From the NCBI GenBank assembly GCA_963742955.1, contig CAVUOA010000009.1, forward strand, positions 248,001 to 312,000: a DNA stretch of 64,000 nt. The letters run 5' to 3'. The DNA comes from CAVUOA01 sp963742955 (GTDB lineage: Bacteria > Bacteroidota > Ignavibacteria > Tepidaquicellales > OLB5). Below the pieces are notes generated by a model. It saw only the letters and a list, made by a program, of their open reading frames with translations, was not told the DNA's origin and searched no databases. The position numbers and the translations under genes are program-made. Shown in pieces: positions 26,430 to 36,105 of the stretch; within the stretch, counting starts at the first letter, position 1, and each line of letters opens with the position of its first letter.

Positions 26430-29207
26430 ATGAAAAAAGCTATAATATTTTTTATTTTAAGTTTAATTTTTTCGAATATATTTTTTGCGCAAATTATCCC
26501 TCAAGTTTTGGATAAAGCAACCAGGTTTAGAGGATTTACAAAGGAAGATTTTACTGTTCCGCTTGATACAACAGACCAGCCTAATACTAATCAGTGCAAG
26601 CTGATTCTTCCTATTGTTTATAACCTAATGACAAATGGATCAAGCTCATTTGATTTTATGGATAGAGTAATGAGCTATAAAGATTTGGAATTGAAAAATT
26701 TAATACTTCAGCTTTTTAAAGATATTAATTATTACAGTGAACCGGTAATTAATAGTTATTCATATTCAACTGATATAAATTCACTCGGTGCTATGCTGGT
26801 TGAAAGAATTAAACTGGAACATGAACGGGAAAATATGCTGCTGGGTTCTTTCACACCTGAAGAAATTGAATTCCTTCAAAAAAATATAATGACATATTTT
26901 GTCAGCAGTGACCCGAATGATTCATCGATGACCGATATTTATAAGCTTAACCAATCACAGGATTCTGCCGATGCCGCAGCAAAAAGAACACTTGACATAT
27001 TAAGCAAAATTGATAAGGATGAGGTTTTCAGTTATTCAATGGATGATTTCATATTTTATTACGGGCTGTATAAATATCTTGATGAAAATAAAAATTCTTT
27101 CGGTTCTGACAAAGATATAATTTATACTTATGATAAAGACGGAATCAGAATTGCCATCGGCGGTAACGGGCATAACTTCTATACAGGGAAATATGATTTA
27201 ATTATCGACCTTGGCGGCGATGATGAATACAAAATAGACAGCCCGGACAAAAGGGGATTCGTTAACAATTTTAACTGCATAATCGATTTATCCGGTAATG
27301 ATTTATATTCAACCGTATCTGATTATTCGCTGGCAGCGGGAATGTTCTCTTCAGGATTTATTTTTGATAAAGAAGGTGATGATACTTACAGGGCAGGAAA
27401 TGTCAGTCTCGGCGCAGGAATAGGCGGCTTAGGGTTAGTGTACGATGAGAGCGGCAATGATATATACGAGGGAACTAATTTTTCAATCGGGGCGGGATTG
27501 TTCGGAGTTGGTTTGCTTTGCGATGATTCGGGAAATGATTTCTATATAGCTAATACATTTTCGCAGGGATTCGGAATGACCGAAGGTATCGGCGCAATTT
27601 TGGATAGAAAAGGAAATGATACGTACACAATAAGTCCAACTACTGTTGATATCAACCGTTACAATGACCATTATTTATCCATGTGCCAGGGGTACGGGTT
27701 TGGGCTTCGTCCCTACTATGCAGGAGGGATAGGTTACATAATCGAAGGTGAAGGCAACGATGTTTACGCGTGCGATATTTTCGGGCAGGCTGGCTCTTAC
27801 TGGTATTCGCTGGGAGTAATTGCTGATTATTCAGGTCATGATAAATACACGGGATTTCATTATAATCAGGGTTCGGGTATTCATTTTTCAGTTGGTTTGC
27901 TGAAGGATTGTGAAGGTTGGGACTACTACAGCTCAAACTGGGTTTCACAGGGATGCGGACATGATTATGGCATTGGGATTTTGTGGGACGTGAAAGGAAA
28001 TGACCTTTACGCATGTGACGGGCTTTCACAGGGGGCAGGAAGCGCAAACGGAATCGGGATTCTTGTTGATGAAAGCGGAAGAGACGGGTATCTCTCGAAA
28101 GATTTTAATACACAAGGTTACGGTCAGCCGCTGAGAAATTACGGAAGTATTGGTATTGTTGCCGATGGTTCGGGTAATGATTTTTATTCTTCATCAGGCA
28201 GTGACAGCACGTCAAATTTAAATTCAACATGGGGAATAAGGCTTGATGATAATGCGCCGGAACTGGTGCAGCAAAATCCTTCCGCTGAGTTTAAAATTGA
28301 GATTGATACGGCAAAATCATATTCGATTGATGATTTATATTTGTTTGCGCGAACACTTGAAACAAGATTTTCAAAGTTCTCACAGTTCGGATTTGATAAG
28401 ATGGTGCAGGACAGCGTTAACACTGCAAATTATATGTTCACAAAAGCTGGTTCTGCCGATATAAGAGATGTTGTTTTATACAGAAACCTGAATACTAAAA
28501 TCGGTTATTCAATAAGTAATTTATTGATTTCGAAGCTAAATGATTACCTGCAAAAAAAAGCTAATTTTAATAATGATGAGCTTGGTTTTATGTGCTACCT
28601 TATTGGCGATGCAAAGAATAAAGCAGGGAAGGAAGTTCTGCTTAAAATGACATATAATGATAATTACAGAGTGCGTTCATCCGCAATCAATGCGCTTGCA
28701 AAGCTTGATTTAAAAGAGAACAATGAGTTTAACCGTAAAGCTGCTGAAAGGCTTGCAGAACTTGAAAAAGAAAAAAGCCCGAAGAAGATTTATAACAAAG
28801 ATATTGCGTTTGGATTGAGCAATTTTTCCGATGAGAAGTCAATTAAAGCGTTAATTGATATGATGTCTTATAATTATTACGGCGTTCGTTTTGCCGCTGC
28901 GGAAGGATTAAAGACAAATCCCGAATATTATAAATATGTAATTTATGCGCTTAATTCCGTTGACGCAGGTAATACAAAATGGGTACAGGCATTTTTGTAT
29001 TCGCTCTCAAATGTACCGGATGAAAATATCGAAGAACCGGTAAATAAACTGATGAAAACAGATAATGATGCTGTTTTTGCGTGCATATCAGCATTGCTGA
29101 ATGAAAAGATTAAAACAACCAAAGATAAAGATGTTTTGATGTGGGAGAAGAAGGTGATAAGAGATATTGAAGCGAAATTAAATATAAGAAATACAAAGCT
29201 TCGTTGA
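26430..29207 (+). CDS. Secreted solenoid-like protein with twelve DxxGNDxY repeats and C-terminal HEAT-like repeats
   Basis: A 925-residue exported protein (signal peptide ending FFAQ) with no T9SS sorting domain. Residues 20-240 are helical with no recognised family. Residues 260-586 hold twelve copies of an eight-residue motif D-x-x-G-[N/D]-D-x-Y, at residues 260, 286, 313, 339, 365, 392, 439, 466, 493, 520, 547 and 579. The spacing is 26 or 27 residues except for one 47- and one 32-residue step. Between motifs comes a Q/A-G-x-G...GIGIL strand-like segment. The period suggests one solenoid turn per repeat with stacked Asp, possibly calcium-binding as in RTX repeats. Residues about 690-920 are helical repeats of HEAT type (YRVRSSAINALAKL, YGVRFAAAEGL). 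Function is unknown. Confidence 0.8.
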   Translation: MKKAIIFFILSLIFSNIFFAQIIPQVLDKATRFRGFTKEDFTVPLDTTDQPNTNQCKLILPIVYNLMTNGSSSFDFMDRVMSYKDLELKNLILQLFKDINYYSEPVINSYSYSTDINSLGAMLVERIKLEHERENMLLGSFTPEEIEFLQKNIMTYFVSSDPNDSSMTDIYKLNQSQDSADAAAKRTLDILSKIDKDEVFSYSMDDFIFYYGLYKYLDENKNSFGSDKDIIYTYDKDGIRIAIGGNGHNFYTGKYDLIIDLGGDDEYKIDSPDKRGFVNNFNCIIDLSGNDLYSTVSDYSLAAGMFSSGFIFDKEGDDTYRAGNVSLGAGIGGLGLVYDESGNDIYEGTNFSIGAGLFGVGLLCDDSGNDFYIANTFSQGFGMTEGIGAILDRKGNDTYTISPTTVDINRYNDHYLSMCQGYGFGLRPYYAGGIGYIIEGEGNDVYACDIFGQAGSYWYSLGVIADYSGHDKYTGFHYNQGSGIHFSVGLLKDCEGWDYYSSNWVSQGCGHDYGIGILWDVKGNDLYACDGLSQGAGSANGIGILVDESGRDGYLSKDFNTQGYGQPLRNYGSIGIVADGSGNDFYSSSGSDSTSNLNSTWGIRLDDNAPELVQQNPSAEFKIEIDTAKSYSIDDLYLFARTLETRFSKFSQFGFDKMVQDSVNTANYMFTKAGSADIRDVVLYRNLNTKIGYSISNLLISKLNDYLQKKANFNNDELGFMCYLIGDAKNKAGKEVLLKMTYNDNYRVRSSAINALAKLDLKENNEFNRKAAERLAELEKEKSPKKIYNKDIAFGLSNFSDEKSIKALIDMMSYNYYGVRFAAAEGLKTNPEYYKYVIYALNSVDAGNTKWVQAFLYSLSNVPDENIEEPVNKLMKTDNDAVFACISALLNEKIKTTKDKDVLMWEKKVIRDIEAKLNIRNTKLR

Positions 29208-29221
29208 ATTAAATTGCGAAA

Positions 29222-29249
29222 GGGCAGAGAATGTTCTCTGCCCCTTTTT
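29222..29249 (+). terminator. Intrinsic terminator after the repeat protein
   Basis: GGGCAGAGAA pairs perfectly with TTCTCTGCCC around TG and is followed by CTTTTT. It lies 15 bases after the stop at 29207 and before the convergent gene ending at 29261. Confidence 0.9.
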
Positions 29250-29260
29250 ATAAGTAATGG

Positions 29261-31078
29261 TTACTTAATTAGAATCATTTTTTTAGTTTCTGTAAAATTA
29301 CCAGCCTGTATATTATAGAAATAAACACCACTCGGGAAGTTAGAAGCATTCCAGTTAATTGAATGCACTCCTGCATTCAGCTCTTCGCTCATCAAAGTCT
29401 GTACATTCCTTCCGAGTATATCATAAATTGTAATAATTACAAAAGAAGCTTTCGGGATAATAAAACTAATATTTGTCTCAGGATTAAACGGGTTTGGATA
29501 ATTTTGCATGAGTTCAAATTTAAACGGTATTTCGTTGTTTGATGATTTTATTCCCGTTAGCAAACCTTCCTGGTTGAAATATATATTGGTCGGCCCCAAA
29601 CCTGCATATGCAAGTGCAGAATATTTGGATGAACCTATCTTGTATATTGCACATACAGGAGCAGTTAATCCTGTACTTGGATTACTGTTTCGTTTATAAT
29701 AATAAGTGCCTAAGCTGCCTTCCATATTACCCCTCCTAACTGTAACTGAATCACCGTTCTGGTCAATATAGCAGGCAATGGCATAACCGGTACCTGCAGT
29801 CAATGAGTCAGAGCTACACCAGGTGTAGTTAACAAGTCCGTTAGTTCCACTAAGTGTGTAGTCGGTACCCCACGTAACTCCGGTGTTTGTTGAAACAGAA
29901 TATTTCCCTACGTTATTTCTGGTATATGTTACTAACATCCGGCGGGGTAAACTATGACTCCTCTGCTGAATTGTTATACATGGCTTTTCATACTGCACGT
30001 GTAATGGAGCGCCTGTTATGTTATTAAGATCATAGCTGTTAGTTGGTATTTCCGGTGTGGATAAAATCCCAATGTCAGACCGGTCAAACAATATTCTGCG
30101 CTCAGCTGCAATGAAAATCTTATCATAAAGACTGCCTTCATATGAAAAAGCTGCACTTATATTTATGTATTCCGCTGAGGCTGTAAATATTGCTGCGCTT
30201 GAAAAGCTTGTTAACCCCCAATTTTGAGTAGCCCAATGCATAATATAATGATTAGAGTTACCGGCATTTGTAACATATATTGCCAATACATGGATATAAG
30301 TCCCGACTGTAAAATACGCGCCGTCACTGCATGCTGTCACATCAATCAATTTATTGCCTGCCGGCGGAGTTGATACAGTACCGGAATAGTAACCGGTATT
30401 GTTTCTTCTGAAAGAAAAAAATTGTAAGCTCGCATTATCTAAATTGGAGCTGCTGCTTCTGTTAAAAAAAACAAATATTCTTACTGAATCATCTGATGCC
30501 ATACTTGTTTTTTCTACAAGCATGCTGATAGTGCCAAAGTATACCGAATTCTGCGCAAAAGTTCTGATTAGCTGCCATGTTGCTCCGCCGTCACCGGATT
30601 TATAAACAGATATAGCACCGGTAAAACCTGATACGTTTCTTCTGTTAACAGCAAGATAGAGCCAGCCGTCTCTGCCCTGTTTTAAATCAAACTGTCTGTA
30701 GCTGGTAGCGAACGAAATGTCTCCGCTGTGAACCAATACATCGCTTAAGTACCAGTCCGGTGAATAGGGAGCCTGTTCATCGTTAATAGAAACACCGGGT
30801 TCAGATGATCCTTCCGGTGGAAACACACTTGGTTCAATGTATTTTTCCATTTCTAAACCAATTCTTTTTTTCTCAACTTCATTCATTGAAAGCTTCGCCT
30901 GTCTATACTGTTCCAATAAATTCAGAGGTATTTTTGATTTATTTTCGGAAATTGTTTTTTTATTTCCGGGAACGTTGATTTTTGTTTCGGATGTGACATC
31001 TGATTGAGCAAACGATGCAGCAGTCCAAAATAATACAATAATTGGCAGGAATTTCATCACGCAGTAAAATTTTTTCAT
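29261..31078 (-). CDS. Secreted T9SS cargo protein with sialidase-like repeats
   Basis: A 605-residue exported protein: signal peptide ending SFAQS, a charged helical spacer, then a beta-rich body with sialidase/BNR-like motifs (YKSGDGGATWQLI, SVSTNTGVTWG), which usually build a beta-propeller. The last 80 residues are a type A T9SS sorting domain (YPNPFNPETNI, YDILGRNVQTL, FPSGVYFYNIQAG, TKKMILIK), so it should be exported across the outer membrane and anchored or released at the surface. No catalytic residues of a sialidase are evident and the ligand is unknown. The tail relates it to the two cargo proteins at 36.2 and 38.4 kb. Confidence 0.88.
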   Translation of the reverse strand: MKKFYCVMKFLPIIVLFWTAASFAQSDVTSETKINVPGNKKTISENKSKIPLNLLEQYRQAKLSMNEVEKKRIGLEMEKYIEPSVFPPEGSSEPGVSINDEQAPYSPDWYLSDVLVHSGDISFATSYRQFDLKQGRDGWLYLAVNRRNVSGFTGAISVYKSGDGGATWQLIRTFAQNSVYFGTISMLVEKTSMASDDSVRIFVFFNRSSSSNLDNASLQFFSFRRNNTGYYSGTVSTPPAGNKLIDVTACSDGAYFTVGTYIHVLAIYVTNAGNSNHYIMHWATQNWGLTSFSSAAIFTASAEYINISAAFSYEGSLYDKIFIAAERRILFDRSDIGILSTPEIPTNSYDLNNITGAPLHVQYEKPCITIQQRSHSLPRRMLVTYTRNNVGKYSVSTNTGVTWGTDYTLSGTNGLVNYTWCSSDSLTAGTGYAIACYIDQNGDSVTVRRGNMEGSLGTYYYKRNSNPSTGLTAPVCAIYKIGSSKYSALAYAGLGPTNIYFNQEGLLTGIKSSNNEIPFKFELMQNYPNPFNPETNISFIIPKASFVIITIYDILGRNVQTLMSEELNAGVHSINWNASNFPSGVYFYNIQAGNFTETKKMILIK

Positions 31079-31239
31079 TGTGTTATTCTCCTATTCTTTT
31101 AATTCTTAAAAGTACTAATACTTTTGCCTGTATTAAAATTTTCAAATATTTTTTCAAGTTTATTTAACTCTTCTTTAAGTATGTAATCGTAAGCGCCGGC
31201 TGATTTAGCGGTTATTATTAATTGATTAAACTGAAAAAA

Positions 31240-31581
31240 TTAAGGCGCTTTTTTACACGCAGGATTGCTCCACTGACCCCTTGTTTTAGAGCATACCGCA
31301 GCAACCCTAAACCAATATTTATAGCCGCTTTTTAATTTTGATACAGTATAACTTGATTCTGTGACTATGTCCTCATATCTCCATTTTGCCGGCTTTTGAG
31401 AGCCCTTACTTTTTTGAATTAAATATACATCGGCTGTCTTTACAGGTTCCCAAACAAGGTCTATTTCCCCTTCATCATCACCTGAAGTTGCGGTCAGGGA
31501 TAACAGCGAAGATATTTTGTTCTTTTTTTTGACAACGTGGGGAGTTTTCTTATGCCTAATTTTTTTAATTTCACTTTCCAT
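31240..31581 (-). CDS. Small fibronectin type III protein with basic N terminus
   Basis: A 113-residue protein. The first 25 residues are strongly basic (KKIRHKKTPHVVKKKNK) without a signal peptide. The rest is one Fn3 domain (EIDLVWEPVKTADVYLIQ, SSYTVSKLKSGYKYWFRVAAV, ending QWSNPACKKAP). Its end resembles short proteins annotated as fibronectin type III domain-containing that many Bacteroidota encode with no known role. The basic tail could bind nucleic acid or membrane; that is speculation. It is a single gene with 160 bases of AT-rich sequence separating it from the T9SS gene. Confidence 0.75.
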   Translation of the reverse strand: MESEIKKIRHKKTPHVVKKKNKISSLLSLTATSGDDEGEIDLVWEPVKTADVYLIQKSKGSQKPAKWRYEDIVTESSYTVSKLKSGYKYWFRVAAVCSKTRGQWSNPACKKAP

Positions 31582-32011
31582 GTCTTATTCTGTTAAAAGA
31601 AAAACTTCAGCAGATAACCGTAACAAAATACATCGACAGGGATTACCTGACAAAGAAATAAATTCTCAAAAGATTTGAGTTTTTTTCACCACAATATTCC
31701 TTTATTGTAAAAGATTCAGCGATTGTGAATAGTATTTCAAATAAATTCCGACTTGTACTTAAAAGGATAGTTTAGAATCGCAGTAATTTGAAAATATTTT
31801 CGGATAGTTTTAAAATCTGAATATTAGGTTAACTAAATTTTTACTTAAAAACACGCTTTCACTTAAAATTTTCCATTTATTTAAGAACAAAAAAGTTTTA
31901 TATTTAACCGGCACTCTACTCAACAGGTCTTTTGTCCGAAGGGTCGTAAACGATTTTGTTTAAAAAACAGTCTGCAGAACAGCAGACAGACAAAAATTAA
32001 GAGGGAGTAAA
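31582..32011. other. 430-base intergenic region with a 5' leader hairpin
   Basis: The gap is AT-rich and carries the divergent promoters of the Fn3 gene (minus) and the gene at 32012 (plus). Its one clear structure is GTCTGC-agaaca-GCAGAC at 31970-31987, 14 bases before the GAGGGAG ribosome binding site of the plus-strand gene. A GC-richer patch just upstream (31905-31955) could be part of the same leader. No coding capacity is evident. Confidence 0.45.
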
Positions 32012-33463
32012 ATGTACAGAAGTACAGTAATAGAATACCTCAAAAAATTCACACCAAAAGAAATAAGGGAATTCAATGAGTTTGTTCACTCTCCTTTCTT
32101 CAACAAAAACCAGGGCGTAACTAAACTGTTTGAATATTTGCGGAAACGGCATCATACTATTGATTCAAGCAAGCTCGATAAAAAATACGTTTTCAGAAAA
32201 ATTTTTCCCGGCATAGAATATAATGAAAGCTTTATGAAGACACTAATGTTTAATTTGCAGAAACTCATTGAAAATTATTTTGTATATACCGGGCTTAAAG
32301 AACAGCATTTTGCAGAGAAAAATTTACTTCTGGAAAAATTAATCCGAAAAGACCTGAACAGGCAAACAGAAAGAAAAATGAGGGAATTAATGAAAGAATT
32401 TGAGGGAGTTAAAATCCAGGACAGCGAATATTATTTAGACAAGCTAACAGCCGAACGTTTATATTATTATTACATTACCCGAACCCATTTTGACAAGCTC
32501 ACGGAATTTATAAAGCAGGGAATTTTAAATAATTTAACAAATGACCTTACTAATTTCTATCTCCTCATTGCATTTGACCTCTATGGAATCATTCTCAATG
32601 AGCAAAAAGCATATCAGATTGAATTGAATTCAGAGCAGCTTGCAGGCATAATTACGAACCTGAAACCCAAAAATTATCAAAATGTTCCTATGCTCAATTT
32701 ATATTATAATATTCTTATGATGTCAATTAAAGACGAAGCTAGTTATTTTTACAAAGTTGTAAAAATAGTAGATAACAATGATGGATACATTAACAAGGAA
32801 CATTTAATTGTTGCATTCATATATCTTGGAAATTATTGCAGAAGAATGATATGGAAAGGCAAAAATGAATTTCACAAAGAACTTTTTGAAGTGTATAAAA
32901 TCGGATTAGAAAAAAAATTATATTCCAAAAATAAAGAAATGCATGCGCGAACGTACAGAAGCGTTGTCCAAACAGCGCTGAAATTAAAAGAATTTGCGTG
33001 GACTAAAGAATTTATAGAAAAATATAAATGCGAGCTTCCTCCGGGTTCGCAGGATAATACTTATTATTTTTCTCTTTCTTTGTATGAATTTGCGTTAAAG
33101 AACTTCGAAATATCTTTGGACCTGCTTTCGAAGGTTAAATATGAAGATGGTGACCATAAAATTGTATTAAGATGCTTGGTTGCTTCCCTGTATTATGAGC
33201 TTAATATGGAAGATTCGCTTATATCCCACATCGATTCTTTCAATCATTTTCTTTCTAACGATAAGTTAATTACACCGGAAAGAAAAGAAAGATTTACTAA
33301 CTTTGTAAAATACACAGCAAGCCTGTATGGGCTGAAGAACAAACATGATATGCAGCAGCTGAAATGTCTGAAACAAAAAATTTTGGATGACCTTACAGTT
33401 TATGACAAAGAATGGCTAATGGAGAAAATTGCCGAATTAGAGCAAAATGAGATTAATGTTTAA
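32012..33463 (+). CDS. Large alpha-helical protein of unknown function
   Basis: A 483-residue protein with no signal peptide or membrane helix, so cytoplasmic. It starts MYRSTVIEYLKKFTPKEIREFNEFVHSPFFNKN, a start I associate with a recurrent uncharacterised family of Bacteroidota and Ignavibacteria. The whole chain is predicted helical, rich in Lys, Glu, Leu and Tyr, and the pattern suggests TPR-like or other helical hairpin repeats. The start is secure: GAGGGAG lies seven bases upstream. It stands alone between non-coding stretches. I cannot name a function. Confidence 0.75.
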   Translation: MYRSTVIEYLKKFTPKEIREFNEFVHSPFFNKNQGVTKLFEYLRKRHHTIDSSKLDKKYVFRKIFPGIEYNESFMKTLMFNLQKLIENYFVYTGLKEQHFAEKNLLLEKLIRKDLNRQTERKMRELMKEFEGVKIQDSEYYLDKLTAERLYYYYITRTHFDKLTEFIKQGILNNLTNDLTNFYLLIAFDLYGIILNEQKAYQIELNSEQLAGIITNLKPKNYQNVPMLNLYYNILMMSIKDEASYFYKVVKIVDNNDGYINKEHLIVAFIYLGNYCRRMIWKGKNEFHKELFEVYKIGLEKKLYSKNKEMHARTYRSVVQTALKLKEFAWTKEFIEKYKCELPPGSQDNTYYFSLSLYEFALKNFEISLDLLSKVKYEDGDHKIVLRCLVASLYYELNMEDSLISHIDSFNHFLSNDKLITPERKERFTNFVKYTASLYGLKNKHDMQQLKCLKQKILDDLTVYDKEWLMEKIAELEQNEINV

Positions 33464-33778
33464 ACAGGACACCCTCTTTTAATTTTAATTTTTCCTGATT
33501 CTAACAAATATTTAAACAGAGAAGTAAATTATTTTTTATCGGATTCTATTCTATGCTTGAAAGCCAGCCGGTGAACCTTTTCTATGGTCTCTCCCTTTGG
33601 GAAAACTTTGGCTCAGCTCTTTTCCGCAATGCCTCTAATTCAGCTGTAAATGCCACTGTAAGGCATCTTAGACACCTTGGGATAGGAGAAACGTAAGGTA
33701 TACATATATATAGCCTTATAAACGCTCCATAAGCGTTTTAGAATAATTGCAATAATGAGAGTAAGTATCACGGTATCA
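33464..33778. other. 315-base gap with a compositionally distinct 140-base island
   Basis: Between AT-rich flanks, 33553-33696 is GC-richer and could encode a 47-codon frame starting MLESQPVNLFYGL on the plus strand, with no ribosome binding site and no recognised product. On the minus strand a fragment FPKGETIEKVHRLAFKHR-like is readable but interrupted. The island may be a gene remnant or a structured RNA. AAACGCT-ccat-AAGCGTTT (33719-33741) forms a hairpin that could end the minus-strand gene at 33779. Confidence 0.35.
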
Positions 33779-34885
33779 TTAATCTGCAAACAGCTTCATC
33801 TGCGGAGAATCGGGTTCTCTTATGAAATGTTTTGTGGTTAGCCTTATTTTTGTTTTGTTTAAGCCGTATTTATTACAGCATGTTTTAAATAGTTTATGAA
33901 TTGATTGCGCAATTTCGCCTTCACCGCTCATCCTTTTACCGAATCTTGGGTCATTTAAATTACCTCCTCTTACATCTTTTATGCTGTTTATTACTTTGCT
34001 GGCTTTTTCAGGGAAATTTGTGTTAAGCCAATCAATGAATAATTCTTTTATAGCAAAGGGGAGTCTCAGCATTACATGACCTGCCGATAAGGCTCCTCTC
34101 TCAGCTGCTGCTTTAAGAATTGCTGGAATTTCCTTGTCATTTAGTCCTGGAATTATCGGTGCTGCCATAATTCCAACAGGGATGTTTGCTTTCGCAAGCG
34201 CTTCAACAGTATCCAGCTTGCGCGATGGTACTGATGTTCGGGGCTCCAGTTTTCTTGAGAGCGAACGGTTAAGAGTTGTTATTGTAATTGCAACACTGAC
34301 CAGATTAAGGTTTGCAAGTTCTTTAAGAATATAGATATCCCGTAGAATAAGCGCATTTTTTGTTATTAAAGCAACAGGATTTCTGAACTTCAGAAATACA
34401 TCAAGACATTTTCTTGTCAGCTCAAGCCTGCGCTCTGCCGGCTGGTAGCAGTCAGTATTTCCCGAAAACATTATTGTCTCGGGTTCCCAGCTCTTTTTGC
34501 GGAATGCTTCTTCAAGCAAAATATGAGCATTCGGCTTAACCATAATTTTTGTTTCAAAATCGATTCCGGATGAAAACCCAAGATACTCATGCGATGGTCT
34601 TGCATAGCAGTAAATACAGCCGTGTTCACATCCCCGGTAAGGATTAATGCTGTAAGTAAATCCTATATCGGGACTGTCATTTTTTGCAAGAATTGTTTTT
34701 GTTGTATCAATAAAATACGTTGTGGGGGCAGAGCGCTTTTCTTCATTGCTGAATATTCCTTCTTCGAAGTCTTCATCAAAGTAATCGATTTTAATTGTTT
34801 CGAACCTGTTTTGAGGATTGTAACCTGCGCCCCGTGATTTTATCTTATGGAATCCATAAGATAATAATATATATTTATATAGCAA
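33779..34885 (-). CDS. PA0069-family radical SAM protein
   Basis: A 368-residue radical SAM protein. The cluster motif is CEHGCIYC in NPYRGCEHGCIYCYARPSHEY, preceded by the family start KSRGAGYNPQNRFE. Conserved parts SGNTDCYQPAERR, TRKCLD and ITKNALILRDI are diagnostic of the PA0069-type family related to spore photoproduct lyase. It is not the lyase itself, because it lacks that enzyme's C-terminal cysteine context and the organism shows no sporulation genes here. The substrate is unknown. The real start may be slightly downstream of the ATG used, since the first 12 residues are not conserved. Confidence 0.88.
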   Translation of the reverse strand: MLYKYILLSYGFHKIKSRGAGYNPQNRFETIKIDYFDEDFEEGIFSNEEKRSAPTTYFIDTTKTILAKNDSPDIGFTYSINPYRGCEHGCIYCYARPSHEYLGFSSGIDFETKIMVKPNAHILLEEAFRKKSWEPETIMFSGNTDCYQPAERRLELTRKCLDVFLKFRNPVALITKNALILRDIYILKELANLNLVSVAITITTLNRSLSRKLEPRTSVPSRKLDTVEALAKANIPVGIMAAPIIPGLNDKEIPAILKAAAERGALSAGHVMLRLPFAIKELFIDWLNTNFPEKASKVINSIKDVRGGNLNDPRFGKRMSGEGEIAQSIHKLFKTCCNKYGLNKTKIRLTTKHFIREPDSPQMKLFAD

Positions 34886-34996
34886 ATATCAAGTACTTTA
34901 TCGATTAACTTCGAAGATTTCAAGAAATATTTTAGCACTTATCTTTAATTAATATATTAGTAAATTAAAATAATTATTAAAATTAATTTAATTCAA

Positions 34997-35862
34997 ATGA
35001 CAGGTAAATCAAAATTTACAATAACTGCTGCAATTGCAATAATAGATATTTTATTTACATTGCAATTAGCGGGTGCGGCGATACAGGTACAGCAATTAAT
35101 AATATTGTTTCTAATGAACTAACTGCAAAAGAGCGCCTTGAGTCTGCCATTACACAGGCAAAAACCACTTATGGAGATTCAACCAAGCTTGTTTTAATAT
35201 TCGGGAAAAATGTTAATTCAAACGGAAAGACTGAAATATCGGCTATATCAGCTATTACTTCTCCCGATTCAATCGGAATGTGGTTATATATATTCAGGGC
35301 TCCGGGAGACACTTCTTTGAAAGTTTATACACCGAATCCTTTGCCAACTGCAAATGATTGTATTGAGCTTACAGCCATTTTCAATACAGGTACATTGCTT
35401 AATCTAATACAGGATACTTCCGCAAAAAATATTGTAGCGGGCGCATTGGCTTTATTAACAACTTCCGGTATTAATATAACCACATCAACATCTGTGCTTA
35501 TTGACAGCGATGTTTCATTAAATCTGGCAAATACAACAAGCCCTATAATCAAGTTCGATTCAAGCTTTGTTCCCGGTACAAGCTCGCTTAACGGAAACGC
35601 ATTTTTTTCATCAGGCTCAAACAAAACAATAAACATGTTTCTGATTCCTGCTGCAGGTACACTTAACCTGCCGCAATTCATCACAAACCTGACTGGATTT
35701 CCGGCTGACCTGTGGATTGTGAACTACAAAAAGCAAAACTCATCCAACCAAACCGAAAACCTGATTCTAGGAACAGTTGTGGATAACTCACAGCAAATGG
35801 GACTGCCTTTATTGGGGGTTACAAGCAAAGTAATAAATATTTCCAAGTACGTAACACAATAA
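34997..35862 (+). CDS. Lipoprotein of unknown function, frameshift at the lipobox
   Basis: The ATG at 34997 opens a signal peptide (TITAAIAIIDILFTLQLAG), and the rest of the protein continues in another frame from about 35076. Adding one base in GCGGGTGCGGC yields LAGCGDTGT, a perfect lipobox, so the full protein is about 288 residues. The mature part has an Asn/Thr/Ser-rich, beta-pattern sequence (AISAITSPDSIGMWLYIF, STSVLIDSDVSLNLA, GTLNLPQFITNLTG). I do not recognise a family. A frame beginning only at 35278 would miss the lipoprotein signal. Confidence 0.65.
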
Positions 35863-36022
35863 ATATCTGATTCATAAAACGCTTTAGTTAACAAATTATT
35901 ACCGCACTAATTCAGGATTTGTCAAACAAATCCTGTTATTCTTCTATTTAACAATTCTTAGATAAACCATTAAAAATTCAAAATTTCATTGATATGAATA
36001 AGCTGTTTTGCTATATTTGTTC

Positions 36023-36095
36023 GCACTCTTAGCTCAGTTGGTAGAGCAGCTGACTCTTAATCAGCTGGTCGGGGGTTCGAGTCCCCCAGAGTGCA
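36023..36095 (+). tRNA. tRNA-Lys (anticodon CTT)
   Basis: A full cloverleaf of 73 bases. The acceptor stem GCACTCT/AGAGTGC, the D-arm GCTCAGTTGGTAGAGC, the anticodon stem GCTGA/TCAGC with loop CTCTTAA and the T-arm GGGGGTTCGAGTCCCCC all pair. The anticodon is CTT, reading AAG lysine. CCA is not encoded. It is isolated from other tRNAs. Confidence 0.97.
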
Positions 36096-36105
36096 CAAAA
36101 TACGA

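Noticed and set aside
33553..33696. Order of short motifs (CCGGTGAA, CCGCAA, GCCACTG, GGGA) resembles a cobalamin riboswitch
   Set aside because: Each motif has mismatches, the closing elements are missing, and no B12-related gene follows on that strand. I keep it as an unassigned island.
33779..34885. Radical SAM gene as spore photoproduct lyase
   Set aside because: CEHGCIYC and PA0069-specific motifs fit the PA0069-type family, and nothing else points to sporulation.
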